From NCBI GenBank assembly GCA_963576725.1, contig OY755251.1, forward strand, positions 33,359,784-33,423,783: 64,000 nucleotides of DNA, written 5' to 3'. The stretch comes from Azorinus chamasolen (taxonomy: Eukaryota; Mollusca; Bivalvia; Cardiida; Solecurtidae). Positions 55,901 through 64,000 of this stretch are shown here, one piece after another. Both the position numbers and the translations under genes were made by a program. Each line of letters begins with the position of its first letter. Positions within the stretch are counted from its first letter, which is position 1. The notes under the pieces were generated by a model. That model ran no database searches. It was not told the origin of the DNA and saw only the letters and a list, made by a program, of their open reading frames with translations.

Positions 55901-58900
55901 ATAGCATATCAAACATATGAAAGTTTTGTCTTCTGTGTTTATTCGAGTGCACATGTTTTTTTTGCGATATTCTTTTTTTCAGCATATAAACAAATGAGTT
56001 TTGTATATTTTAGGCACTTTTAAAATGTGTCAAATGTAGGGACTTCCCCTTTAACCCTTAGTTCCATGAATATTCATTTAAAAATTAATGACATCATAAT
56101 ATTAACCCATTCCCTCATATTGACGACTTTTGACGACTCTGTAAAAGTCACTTTGTGAAACTATTGTGATAAATAGGAGCAAATGCTCTATTTATCACAA
56201 TGGTTTCAAACTACAAAATTCTAAAAATTTTCCCTTTCTCTAGTTAATGCCCCTTTTCGGTAGATTTATTCAAAGAGGTTGTATCTAAAAATAGCCTATG
56301 AGGTAATGGGTTAATTAGATTCATTATGAAAACAGGACATGTTGGCCATTACAGAACCTATAGAATAATAACTACATGTATATTATTTCATAAACAAACA
56401 GAGCAGAAACTGCTGGGTCTACTCTGTTTGCAAAGGTGTATTGATGGGGTAAAGGGTTATTGAAAGACAGATAGATATATCAGCCCCACTAAGCACTGCT
56501 TGCATAATGCATACCCCTTTGTCCTTATAGGTTTATGAATTCTGTTATTGTCTGTTAATTGTTCAGTTTACAATAGTTTATATTAATTTTGTGAACAATT
56601 TATATTCTTATTACCCTAGTAGCCCTTTCCTTCATATAAATGCTTTTTCACACATTTGCAAACAGAGTAAACCCAGATCAGATGGCTCCTATAGGAGCCG
56701 TCTGATCAGGGTCTGCTCTGTTTGCTTATGAAATTATGATAAGTCTGACTCTACAATTTCTACCAGTATACCAAAAATCATATGTACATAATTATGCTAT
56801 TATAGATATTCAGCTAATGAATTTTCATGATTTCAATATTTCTTACATGAATGTTAAGTATTCGAATACCCAATCTCTCTCCATTAGTTTGTAAAGCTGA
56901 ATAATTGAATTTGACACCGTGTTTTATATATATGTATTTGAGACTCACTGACATGGTAGCTATAGGAGCAGTTTCTTTTGGGTCTGCACTTTTTGCCTAA
57001 GTTTGGTGATCCTTACGGGAATTCAAATACACTGAGAACTTAAAAATTTGACTTGGTGCACTATTGTACTTTTTACAAACAGCACATATAAGTCATTTGT
57101 TACACTTTAACAGTATGTCATGGCAAATAATATATAGTTCGATTTTGAGCACTGAGCCGTGACTGCACTTTTCTATTTATAGAAGTTGCAACCATTCTAA
57201 TTTATGGGTATAAATGGACAATGATTGTCACAAGAAGCTCATAGTAATCATGCAGTTTTAGTATATATATGCTTGTTACATGTCTGTATAACCACAGGCA
57301 ACTCCGGTACAAATACATGGTTTGTGGCGCGTTTTACCTCTACAGGTTACAGGACTCGTCATAAAGGTCACAGCTTATGGGTCAAAATCTAACGATACCA
57401 TTTATACTAGTGTTTCTATTTACCATTTGAAATCAAATGCTTATAAGTTTTATGTAATAAAGAAAGAATTTGCTCTAAATGACATTAACTCTGTGAATGC
57501 AAGAAACAAGTGTACTAGCATTTGTGTACAGTGTAGATCCAGACCAGAGGAATCCTAGAAGAATCCTTTGATCAGGGTCTGTAATGTTTAAGATTCAACA
57601 TCCTCAAGTGCATCTAAGCCATTTCATTGTGATAAATAGAGTAATTGCTCCTATGGAGCAAATGCTCTATTTATTACAATGGTTTCTAAACAACACAATT
57701 CTAAAATATTCCTTTTCTCTAGTAAATGCTCCTTTTTCGGTAGATTTATTCAAAGGGGATGGGTCTAAAATAGCCTATGGAGGAATGGGTTAAGAGAAAG
57801 ATGTGTTCTTCCGAACACTGTTGTTCATGTGCTTCTATAATTATTACATACATATATGTATAACAATGTTTGTGTGTTTACCTGTTACCATATTTATTAG
57901 TTTAGTTGCTGCCTCATACATTTTACTTGTCATCATAATGTTCATGTATCACTTTGATTGTTCCAGTGACATCAAAAAAGCCAAGTATGAGACCAGAAAA
58001 CTGGAGACTGAGGGCAAGAAGATGGAGGAGAGACTGATGGAGCTCAGACTAGCCATGAATAGAGAGAAGGAGGAAAGAGAGTAAGTACATGTATAAGACT
58101 TTGAAGCTGGAAAGTAAGGGCAAGGCTATGGAGGGGGGGACTGGTGAATCTCAGACTGGCCATGACTGGGGAGGAGGAGAGAATGTAAGTTTGAGAGTAG
58201 GAAGCAGGAATGTGAGAGGAAGGAGATTGAGGAGAGACTGATGGATTTCAGACCAGCTATGAACAGGGAGAAGGAGGCAAGAGAGAAAGCATGCGACTAG
58301 GAATCTTGAGAATGATGGCAAAAATAAGGGGAAGGGACTGGTGGAGGCCAGACTGGCCATGAACTGGGAGAAGGGGGAGAGTGAGTAAGTATGAGACTAG
58401 GAAGCTTGAAAATGAAGGCAAAATGACAGAGGAGAGACAGAAGGACCTCATCCTGGCTATGAACATTGATAAATAGGAGAGTGAAAAAGTATGAGACTAG
58501 GGAGCTGGAGAGTGAGGGCAAGGAGATGGATGGGAGAAAATGGAGGTCAGACGAGGTCTGATCAAGGACTGCTCTGTTCGTTTATAGGTTAAACATTTTA
58601 TTCCTGGGTTTTTTGCAGAAATAGTTTGGGGCTACCAACTTAGTTGACAGCCCTTCCCTACAAAAACTAACATACACAAATAAATAGATAATGGTTATTT
58701 TACACGGCATCAAACTTAAACAATATATCTATAATAGATAAATGAAGAAGAAAATGAAAAGTATATAAATATACCAGACAATATGTCTAATTAGGATTTC
58801 ATAGAAAATGATACACATGTATACCTTTCTTCCCACTAGGAGGCAAGGTGGAGGATTTTGGAAGACTGGACAACAGGGAACTCTGAATACATACGCAGAT

Positions 58901-61900
58901 GAGGTACTCGCCAGAAAGAAAAGTAAAAGTGTAAGTATTTATTTTATTGGAAAGACCATTTTGCTTAAGCTGAGATATATTAAATCCCTTTAAAATGGCC
59001 CTTTACAGATATTATTTCTTTTTTTTTGTTAAGAAATGGTAGCTTGACTCAGGAGAGAAGTTATGCAGGAAGGACCAAATATCCTAATTGCCTTAAGTAT
59101 TGTGACAAATTTAGACACATATTGCAAACTCAGATAAAAAAGCTCCTAAAGGAGCAGTTTGATCAAGGTTTACACTTTTTGCTACACTGTAAGACTAATT
59201 TTAAGTTATCAAAATGGTGCCTAATTGAATTATTTAGCTTTTCAAATGGTTGGAGAGGGAATATTTTGTGCCGAAATACTTGGAGTAATTAGGGTAGACA
59301 CTTTCTGCACTACGCTCGTTTTGCCTTTGGTCCTGTATAGAAATGTTCACCTAGCCATAAAATTTAGAAAAACATTTGTATATCAGTGAGAGAGGTACAG
59401 TACTAGTTATTGTATTTGTTTCAGATTTCTTTTTCACTCAAAGAAATAACTTTCTAAAGATATAGATAAGAACTGTATTCAGAGCTATACATAAGGGTCA
59501 AATACTAAAACCATAATTTCTCCACTATGTTGTGGCCTCTATACAAGGACAGTATACAATCAGTATGATTGGTTTACCGATTATAATGCATTTAAGTTTT
59601 ATTTCGTTATTACATACACATCTACATTATTAACTCCCTCCATAGGCTATTTTTAGACTCAACCTCTTTGAATGAAAATACCCAAAAGGAGCATTAACTA
59701 GAGAAAAGGAAAATTTTAGGGTTTTGTAGTTTGAAACCATTGTGATAAATAGAGCATTTGCTCCTATAGGATCAAATGCTCTATTTATCACAATGGTTTA
59801 ATAAAGTGACTTTTACAGAGGCGTAGAAATGCGTATTTATAGAGGAAAGGGTTAAAGTCTAGTTCAAACTTTTTTTCTGCTGAACGAGGCAAATTTCTCA
59901 TTGCAGGCACCATCTAAAATAAAAATCAAAGTACTGAAGGACAAGCCTTTAGGTGAGTACATGTATATTCTAGTTCTTCTTTAGAATGAACACATACCAC
60001 TTATCCACTAGAAGCATTCTTTGGTCATGAAAAACCAAAAGCCTATGTTGCATTGTTTTTGTGCAATTCAAAGACACAGTTGGTATTAATGAAATAAATG
60101 GATGCCCAGAGGTGCAGAATCACATAAGAAGAACCGTCTTGGATTGCCTTGTTTGCTTATGATATAGATGATATTCTGCCATGCATACACATTCTTGTTT
60201 CTGGTATTATTTTGGCAATATTCATTTATCTGGAAATTTCATATCCTTGTTCAATATTTGTGTAAGAAATGATGACATCTTGAATGTATATTAGCTGAAA
60301 TTTATAATGTAAACTTTACAAGGATTTTTTTGGCTTTCACAATATAGAATCAGATCTTTATTATGTGAAAAGCACACATAGCAGACCCTGATCAGATTGT
60401 TCCTCTAAGATCTGTCTGATCTTGGTCTACTCTGTTTGCAAATGCGTGAAAAAGTCAAATGTTTACATGAAGGAAAATGTTAAACACTTTGTTGAAAATA
60501 AGAAGAGAATTTTACTTTGACTTCAGATTTGCCAGAGAGAAGTAACCAGCCTGGGACAATGGCTTACATTGCTCAGAGGGGCTCTCACACACCCAGGGAC
60601 AAACCAAAGGGCCCCAAGTGTGGCCAGTGTGAGGAGAGAGGTGCAGCAGTGGTATGTATTGCTGGCATCAACATGATGCTTATGACACCACTTTACAATT
60701 TTAATCCTTTACTCCATACAGTAAAACCTCTCTATGACGGCCACTAAATTACATCAAGTATTTTGTGTTAAAGGCAGGTGGCTGCTTAAAGCAAGGTGAA
60801 AGTAAAACAGAACACTCCTATAGGAGCGTTCTGATTTACTTTCACCTTGCTTTAAGCAGCCACCTGCCCTAAATACCAACTAATTAACACAAGGCCTTTA
60901 CTGGCCTTTATAGAGACGTTTTACTGTAAATACACCTTTCTACACCTTTGCAAACAGTGACTAAATGTTTTGTAGAGAAATAGAAGTAAAAGATACTGTT
61001 AGAATTGTATAACACGATCAATTGGGTAGATGGCAATTACATAGTGTGCACAAAGTGTTTTATCTCTGCAAAACTGACAACAAAAACAATATTGATCCAG
61101 GTCAACATGGTTGTATATGGTTCAAAATATTTTTTCAGTCACCAGCAGCTACAGCAATTTTTTCACTACTGTTTCACACAGTGTAGTCCCCTATCAGATG
61201 TCACTTTGCTTAATGCAGGGCTGTTCTGCGTCTATACTGATTATAACGTTTAGTTTTAAGCCTTTACTCCATGAATATTTATGTAAGAAGTAGTGACACC
61301 GTGAATATTAATTAGATGGATTTTTAAACTGGTATATGGACACAGGAAATGTTTGCTATGTCAGAAACTGTAGATTCAGATTTATATTATTCCTTAAGTA
61401 AACAGAGCAGATCCTAATCAAATTGGCTGCTACAGGAGCTGCCAGAATTGGGTCTACTATGTTGGCAAAGGCATTGAAAAATGCCCCTATTTATGGCATA
61501 AGGGTTAACCCTTACCTTCATACATATGCCTTCTCACGCATTTGCAAATTGAGTAGACCCAGATCAGATGACTCCTATAGGAGCCATCTGATCAGGGTCT
61601 GCTCTTTTTGCTTATGGTATAAATAGATCTGATTCCACAGTTTCTGCCTGAGTTAAAACATCCTGTTTACATATTCCGTTATCAAAATAGTTTATAGATA
61701 TTCATGATGTCATTATTCCTTACATGAATAATAAACAGGGAAAGGGTTAACACAAGGGTCTTTTGAATACTTTCAGTCTTGTGTTCAATGTGCAGAAGAT
61801 TATTGTGCTGGGTGTTTTGCTGCTTTCCATCTCAAGGGCAACTTGAAGAAACACAGATCTGTCCCACTCATGGTGAGTTTTTGTAGCTTATCTGAATTTT

Positions 61901-62988
61901 GAAGAAAACATACAAGGTATTGTTGTAACTGCAGCGTCTGTGTTGTTGTTGTTGTCTCTGGTGTCATCTGGAACATTTAACTTTGGCTTCTTTACTCTTC
62001 ATGCAAATTTTATGAAACTTCACTAATTCTCTCATTGACACCGTTTGACGCCTCTGTAAAAGTCATTAATTCCCTACTTGACACCTCTTGACGCCTCTGT
62101 AAAAGTCACTTTTTGAAAACATTGTGTGAAATAGAGTATTTGGTCTTATGGAACAAATACTCTATTTATCATAATAGCTTAAAAACTACACACTTATAAA
62201 AAAATCTTTTTCTCTAGCAAATGCTCCTTTTTGACAGATTTAAGAGGTTGGATCTAAAAATGGCCTATGAGGGAATGGGTTAAGAGAGGTTTTGCTTAAA
62301 TGATATACTGTAAAACATGTGTTGCATGCTGAAATTTTTGCAAAATTTTGTTGTTCAGTTCTTGTAATATACAAACTATAAACATGTACTTAAATCATCT
62401 TTTTTTTGAAAAAAAAAATACATTCTTTGGGGCAGATAGGTTGCTTTTTTGTTTTCAAATTTTTACAGTGTCACCTACTGTAGCAGGATGATACTTTGGG
62501 ACCACTTCTCATTTGCCTGTCCCTCATACTGTCTGTCTATCACACTTTGTGTTGCACATAATTTTCATTACACTTCTGCAGGCAGGTGACACAGGTGTTC
62601 CTTCGAACACTCTTGTTTATTCTAACAGCACAAAGTAAGTACATGTATTAGTTGGTTTGAAACCACGTGATATGCCTGATGAATTTTCATAGTGGAATGG
62701 TTTATCATTGTTGAATGGTGGAGTCCATTTAGTATGAAAGTTTATAATTTGCAAGAAGATTTTGAATGATTAACAGTGCAGACCCTGATCAGAGGGCTCT
62801 TTTAGGAGCTGTCTGATCTGGATGTACATGTACATTGAATGTAAATGATTGTAAATCCATTCTCCGCATTCAAGGGCTTTAAAAAGAGATACAAATTCTA
62901 ACAAAGCTTTATGAATCTATCATTATTTTCAGGCCACACCTCGACAGTGTTTTGCTTCTCCAAGGCCAAATCCATCACAGACAAACAG
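49870..62988 (+). CDS. ZBBX: ZBBX-like zinc finger B-box protein, 8 exons visible, 3' end beyond recognisable sequence
   Basis: Exons 49870-49937 (coding part), 57967-58080, 58840-58930, 59907-59952, 60527-60651, 61777-61872, 62582-62634 and 62933-62988 join in one frame to 216 residues. All introns are GT-AG, with phases 2, 2, 0, 1, 0, 0, 2. A short N terminus is followed by a charged coiled-coil segment (about 23-60), a linker with a FWKTG motif, a [13 protein letters not shown] strand and a B-box-type finger with ligands C138, C141, C150, C153, C158, C161, H166, H174. This order matches vertebrate ZBBX as I remember it. ZBBX is linked to motile ciliated cells; its biochemical role is unknown. 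The first exon could have an upstream coding partner, and the last exon ends at a GT donor, so the gene continues. Introns total about 12.5 kb and are filled with MITEs. Exons 7-8 are the least certain. Confidence 0.8.
50128..50197. repeat. TTAA-1 core in ZBBX-like intron 1
   Basis: GCAAACAGTTTAGAACTCAG ... ATCAGGGTCTGCACTGTTTG around the 22-base palindrome centred on CTCCTCTAGGAG. The outer arms are worn. Confidence 0.6.
50250..51789. mobile_element. hAT-like non-autonomous element in intron 1
   Basis: The left end CAGGGTTTCCGCTG (50250) and the right end CAGTGGAAACCCTG (51776-51789) are inverted partners with one mismatch. The flanks share TAGAC (CTAGACC on the left, TTAGACT on the right), a worn 8-bp target duplication. 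Both ends then contain a run with TGGCGAAAA or TGGCTAAAA. No intact transposase frame. Confidence 0.65.
52253..52267 (-). repeat. Pearl-like head hairpin (fragment extends to about 51990)
   Basis: On the minus strand GTGTTTGTGAAACAC followed by TATAAACCCC matches the head at 45351. The fragment continues with GGTCATAACTTTTGAAC and ATAGAAACTTTATAC to about 51990, without microsatellite or tail. Confidence 0.6.
52322..52550. mobile_element. TTAA-2 family MITE, intact
   Basis: TTAACCCATTCCCTCAT ... GTGAGGGATTGGGTTAA. The central hairpin GAGCATTT GCTCCTATAGGAGC AAATGCTC has its centre at 52405-52418. The last TTAA (52547-52550) is also the first TTAA of the next MITE. Confidence 0.85.
52547..52780. 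mobile_element. TTAA-1 family MITE
   Basis: TTAAACCTTTACTTCATG ... ATGGAGTAAAGGTTAA. The core has lost its CTCCTATAGGAG centre (AAAAAAAACAACTACAG instead). It shares TTAA with both neighbours. Confidence 0.8.
52777..53015. mobile_element. TTAA-1 family MITE, subtype with TTCGCTGTTC end
   Basis: TTAACCCTTTCGCTGTTC ... GGAGTAAAGGGTTAA. Its left half matches the copy at 22715-22962. The core is reduced to CTGATCAGATCAGATCTGG. Confidence 0.75.
53251..53510. mobile_element. TTAA-1 family MITE, reference copy (260 bp)
   Basis: TTAACCCTTTACTCCAT at 53251 and ATGGAGGAAAGGGTTAA ending at 53510. The core GCAAACAGAGTAGACCCAG ... GTCTGTTCTGTTTGC is centred on GCTCCTATAGGAGC at 53317-53330. The arm contains ATTAATATTCAT, the internal TTAA used as a target in other copies. 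Confidence 0.88.
53511..54716. other. Intronic MITE debris
   Basis: Worn TTAA-1 and TTAA-2 pieces (about 53575-53795, 53836-53908, 54300-54400, 54510-54560) joined by AT-rich sequence. No coding evidence. Confidence 0.5.
54717..54915. mobile_element. TTAA-1 family MITE, worn
   Basis: CCCTTTACTCCATACATG ... TATTTATGGAGTTAAGAA, with a core GAGCAGACTCT / CTGATCTGGGTCTACTC lacking its centre. Confidence 0.6.
55013..55270. mobile_element. TTAA-1 family MITE, worn
   Basis: TTAACTCTTACTCCATAG ... ATTCATGAAGTATAAGATTAA. Core AAACAGAGTAGACTCAG / CAGGGTCTGCTCTTTTGC. Confidence 0.65.
55271..56050. other. No feature seen (intron 1)
   Basis: AT-rich intron sequence. A 96-codon frame at 55733-56023 has no domain and no usable splice sites that I can see. 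Confidence 0.4.
56051..56460. mobile_element. TTAA-1 MITE interrupted by a TTAA-2 MITE
   Basis: TTAACCCTTAGTTCCATG opens the host MITE at 56051. Its internal AATATTAA is split at 56103-56106, and the host sequence resumes TTAATTAGATTCATTATG at 56311 and ends AAAGGGTTAT at 56460. The inserted TTAA-2 copy (56103-56314) runs from CCCATTCCCTCAT to ATGAGGTAATGGG. Confidence 0.82.
56622..56870. mobile_element. TTAA-1 family MITE
   Basis: GCCCTTTCCTTCATATAA ... TTCTTACATGAATGTTAAG. The core is centred on GCTCCTATAGGAGC at 56685-56698 with perfect GACGG / CATGG-type arms. Confidence 0.75.
56871..57609. other. No gene; worn MITE cores
   Basis: Worn cores at about 56950-57000 and 57525-57590 (GTGTAGATCCAGACCAGAGG ...). 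Nothing else. Confidence 0.4.
57610..57793. mobile_element. TTAA-2 family MITE, right two thirds
   Basis: TTGTGATAAATAGAGTAATT, a hairpin centred on GCTCCTATGGAGC, and the end AGGAATGGGTTAA at 57790-57793. Confidence 0.65.
57803..57824 (-). repeat. Pearl-like head hairpin, second subtype
   Basis: On the minus strand ACAACA followed by GTGTTC GGAA GAACAC, almost the same as the motif inside exon 7 (62595-62616). Confidence 0.5.
57967..58080 (+). CDS. ZBBX: ZBBX-like exon 2, coiled coil
   Basis: TTTGATTGTTCCAG acceptor, GTAAGT donor. It completes the split codon to H23 and encodes a Lys/Glu-rich helix ([16 protein letters not shown], then [17 protein letters not shown]). It is followed in the intron by about five decayed tandem copies of itself. 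Confidence 0.85.
58083..58560 (+). repeat. Decayed tandem copies of ZBBX-like exon 2
   Basis: The exon 2 stretch starting AAGTATGAGACCAG at 57983 recurs, altered, with starts at 58083, 58187, 58287, 58387 and 58487, a period of 100-104 bp. Copies keep CTGGAGA-, GGGCAAG-, GGAGAGACTGATGGA- and GCCATGAA-like blocks and some of the GTAAG donors, but contain stops and frameshifts. The period is not a multiple of three, so splicing several in series would break the frame. Confidence 0.88.
58561..58839. other. Intron 2 remainder
   Basis: Starts with GAGGTCTGATCAAGGACTGC, a TTAA-1 half-core. Otherwise AT-rich. Confidence 0.4.
58840..58930 (+). CDS. ZBBX: ZBBX-like exon 3
   Basis: Acceptor CTTCCCACTAG, donor GTAAGT. 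Encodes [17 protein letters not shown] and a basic end ARKKSKS. Ends in phase 0. Confidence 0.85.
58931..59629. other. Intron 3, first part
   Basis: A worn TTAA-1 core at 59115-59180 (AAAAAGCTCCTAAAGGAGCA). No other feature. Confidence 0.45.
59630..59855. mobile_element. TTAA-2 family MITE (reverse orientation)
   Basis: TTAACTCCCTCCATAGGC ... TAGAGGAAAGGGTTAA. The core ATAGAGCATTTGCTCC / ATCAAATGCTCTATTTA surrounds GCTCCTATAGGATC. The right end resembles the TTAA-1 terminus, so it may be a recombinant. Confidence 0.7.
59907..59952 (+). CDS. ZBBX: ZBBX-like exon 4 (46 bp)
   Basis: Acceptor CTCATTGCAG, donor GTGAGT. Encodes [15 protein letters not shown] plus the first base of a codon. Confidence 0.8.
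60250..60484. mobile_element. TTAA-1 family MITE, worn
   Basis: GTGTAAGAAATGATGACATC at the left, the core GCAGACCCTGATCAGATTG ... GATCTTGGTCTACTCTG, and the end ATGAAGGAAAATGTTAA. Confidence 0.65.
60527..60651 (+). CDS. ZBBX: ZBBX-like exon 5, first half of the B-box finger
   Basis: Acceptor TTTGACTTCAG, donor GTATGT. It ends [14 protein letters not shown], giving the first two zinc ligands (C138, C141). Confidence 0.85.
60700..60957. mobile_element. TTAA-1 fragment interrupted by an intact TA-1 MITE
   Basis: CCTTTACTCCATA (host MITE) stops at 60718. A TA-1 copy occupies 60719-60926 (CAGTAAAACCTCTCTATG ... AGACGTTTTACTG), and the host resumes TAAATACACCTTTCTACACC. TA is duplicated on both sides (60717-60718 and 60927-60928). 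The TA-1 centre is ACTCCTATAGGAGC. Confidence 0.82.
61256..61508. mobile_element. TTAA-1 family MITE
   Basis: TTAAGCCTTTACTCCATG ... TTTATGGCATAAGGGTTAA. Its last TTAA (61505-61508) is the first TTAA of the next copy. Confidence 0.75.
61505..61750. mobile_element. TTAA-1 family MITE
   Basis: TTAACCCTTACCTTCATAC ... AACAGGGAAAGGGTTAA. The core is centred on ACTCCTATAGGAGC near 61582 with GATG / CATC arms. It ends 26 bases before exon 6, so its end sits next to the polypyrimidine tract. Confidence 0.8.
61777..61872 (+). CDS. ZBBX: ZBBX-like exon 6, second half of the B-box finger
   Basis: Acceptor TTGAATACTTTCAG, donor GTGAGT, phase 0 on both sides, 32 codons. Supplies C150, C153, C158, C161, H166 and H174 ([13 protein letters not shown], then [10 protein letters not shown]). 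Confidence 0.9.
62030..62283. mobile_element. TTAA-2 family MITE, partly duplicated left end
   Basis: TGACACC(G/T)... GACGCCTCTGTAAAAGTCA appears twice in a row (about 62037-62067 and 62078-62108). The core is worn and the end ATGAGGGAATGGGTTAA closes at 62283. Confidence 0.65.
62582..62634 (+). CDS. ZBBX: ZBBX-like exon 7, tentative; overlaps a transposon-like head
   Basis: Acceptor ACTTCTGCAG and donor GTAAGT give [17 protein letters not shown] in frame. An alternative acceptor four bases later would shift the frame. Bases 62595-62616 read, on the minus strand, ACAAGA followed by the hairpin GTGTTC GAAG GAACAC, like the heads of the pearl-type elements in this window. The exon may have been recruited from such an element, or may not be used. 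Confidence 0.5.
62755..62830. repeat. TTAA-1 core fragment (intron 7)
   Basis: ACAGTGCAGACCCTGATCAG ... GCTGTCTGATCTGGATGTAC. Centre GGGCTCTTTTAGGAGC. Confidence 0.5.
62933..62988 (+). CDS. ZBBX: ZBBX-like exon 8, tentative
   Basis: Acceptor CATTATTTTCAG, weak donor GTATTG. In frame with exon 7 it reads [18 protein letters not shown]. If exon 7 is skipped it reads [19 protein letters not shown] cannot decide between them without transcripts. Confidence 0.5.
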
Positions 62989-63109
62989 GTATTGCAAGAG
63001 TATTGCTTATTCTCACTGATTAGAATTTGGATATAGTTGGGGAAAGCGGCATCTGACAGCTATGAGAACAGTTTACAAATGAAAAATTGCTTCATGTGCT
63101 TCTATTAAT

Positions 63110-63570
63110 CCATTGCAAACATAGTAGACCCAGATCCGATGGCCCCTGTAGGAGTGGTCTGATCAGGGTCTGCTGTGTTTGCATATGAAATAATATATAT
63201 GGATATGTAGTTCTAGTTTTTCTCATGGCAAAAACATTCCTTTGTTCATTGTGCCATTATAAAAGTTTGTGTAATTAACCCTTCGCTTGCTGAATTTTAA
63301 AATACATTTCTCCTTCTTTACCCATGCTCTGTTGTATAATTACATATATCTTCACTGTGTACAAGTATTTCGCTGTGCAATCACTGCTGTGGAGTGCACT
63401 GGTTGCACAATCAATTTGTAAATAGTGCAGACCCTGATGAGACAGCTCCTGCAGGAGCTGTCTCATCTGGGTCTTCACTATTTACAGGTAGATATATTGA
63501 CGTAAATAGCAAGCGAGGGGTTAATATTCATGCATTTGTTATTGTTTACATGAATATTCATGATGTATAG
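63110..63570. mobile_element. TTAA-1 MITE interrupted by a TTAA-3 MITE
   Basis: The host core (GCAAACATAGTAGACCCAG ... GTCTGCTGTGTTTGC) is at about 63116-63182 and its arm reaches GTGTAATTAA. The sequence resumes TTAATATTCATGCATTTG at 63521, the expected continuation of the arm. Confidence 0.78.
63275..63524. mobile_element. TTAA-3 MITE, intact (250 bp)
   Basis: TTAACCCTTCGCTTGCT and AGCAAGCGAGGGGTTAA are inverted ends. The interior has a near-perfect hairpin (GTAAATAGTGCAGACCCTG ... GGGTCTTCACTATTTAC) centred on GCTCCTGCAGGAGC. It is inserted into the internal TTAA of a TTAA-1 copy. Confidence 0.85.
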
Positions 63571-64000
63571 TGTAAGTAAAGACTGTGTCAGTGGGTTGTA
63601 TTTTCATATACATGTATTACAATGGCAAATCAAAGCTGTGAATTTTGCAGTTGTGTCCTCTGGGACATTTATGTATGCCTCTTGCCTACAGTCATCTAAA
63701 TTCTTCTATACTCTTTTATATATACTCGCGGCGGCATTGTGGTCATTGTCGATGTCATCGTCGTTGTGGTAGTTGTCGTCCGGAAACCTTAACATTAGCT
63801 GTTACTTTTTTACTATTCATACAAATCTTATAAAACTTAAGACATTTCATCACCATCACAAGGGCTACAATCGAACAGATGAACATTGACACCAGCATTC
63901 GGTGCTCTTGTTTATGACAACAAATTGCCAGTACATACACATGTAACAAAGTTTGACGTCCATTAGTCACTGAACTTAACTCTGTCAGTACAGTTAAGAT
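63571..64000. other. Pearl-like head on minus strand; no exon seen
   Basis: On the minus strand ACAAGAG and the hairpin CACC GAATGCT GGTG (63890-63904) form a head, and a GAC/GTC-rich stretch lies at 63735-63780. The tail hairpin is not evident. No further ZBBX-like exon is recognised before the window ends. Confidence 0.5.

Noticed and set aside
55733..56023. 96-codon frame in ZBBX-like intron 1
   Set aside because: No domain, no splice sites in a compatible phase, AT-driven composition.
58151..58521. Minus-strand frames rich in Leu, Ser and Pro
   Set aside because: Antisense of the purine-rich exon 2 copies; biased composition explains the open frames.

Overview
The window looks like a gene-poor, AT-rich piece of a bivalve mollusc nuclear genome. 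The reasons are internal: one split host gene with canonical GT-AG introns, LINE and LTR retrotransposon proteins of animal type, and many repeats with the layout of bivalve 'pearl'/Helentron-derived elements (head hairpin, tandem cores, GAC-rich microsatellite, tail hairpin). The species cannot be named from the sequence.

Layout. 1-24 kb: repeats only. These are a large inverted-repeat pair (1-60 and 5863-5926), a hAT-like element, an element with a 9-bp target duplication (4126-5599), a 566-bp tandem duplication, a decayed LINE on the minus strand (9.1-11.2 kb), a 23-25 bp minisatellite with 81-bp higher-order units (13.1-14.5 kb) and many short palindromic MITEs. 24.4-28.1 kb: a 3.5-kb element with perfect 46-bp terminal inverted repeats, inserted inside one of those MITEs. 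29-32 kb: pearl-like elements and tRNA-derived SINE scraps. 34.1-39.4 kb: a complete, apparently very young Ty3/gypsy retrotransposon on the minus strand. It has identical 127-bp LTRs, a 5-bp target duplication, one intact 1591-codon gag-pol frame, a polypurine tract, and a primer site that can pair with its own LTR instead of a tRNA. 40.1-41.7 kb: a pearl-like element whose ~145-bp core repeats each carry a perfect inverted AGGTCA palindrome and further direct AGGTCA half-sites. 45-48 kb: more pearl-like ends, a deleted LINE and tandem duplications.

49.8 kb to the right edge (plus strand): the only host gene I can support, a homologue of ZBBX (zinc finger B-box domain protein). Eight exons join in frame and the gene runs on past the last visible exon. 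Its introns are packed with MITEs, and intron 2 holds about five decayed tandem copies of exon 2.

Main things to look at: (1) at least three otherwise unrelated MITE families, with two kinds of target site (TA and TTAA), share the same central palindrome GCTCCTATAGGAGC; (2) MITEs nest and chain at TTAA; (3) the retrotransposon has predicted self-priming, a CVDD reverse transcriptase and TA...TA LTR ends; (4) nuclear-receptor half-site arrays lie within pearl-like elements; (5) several element families share an ACAAGA-plus-hairpin head, one of them overlapping ZBBX exon 7. All coordinates were read by eye and no alignment or database search was run.
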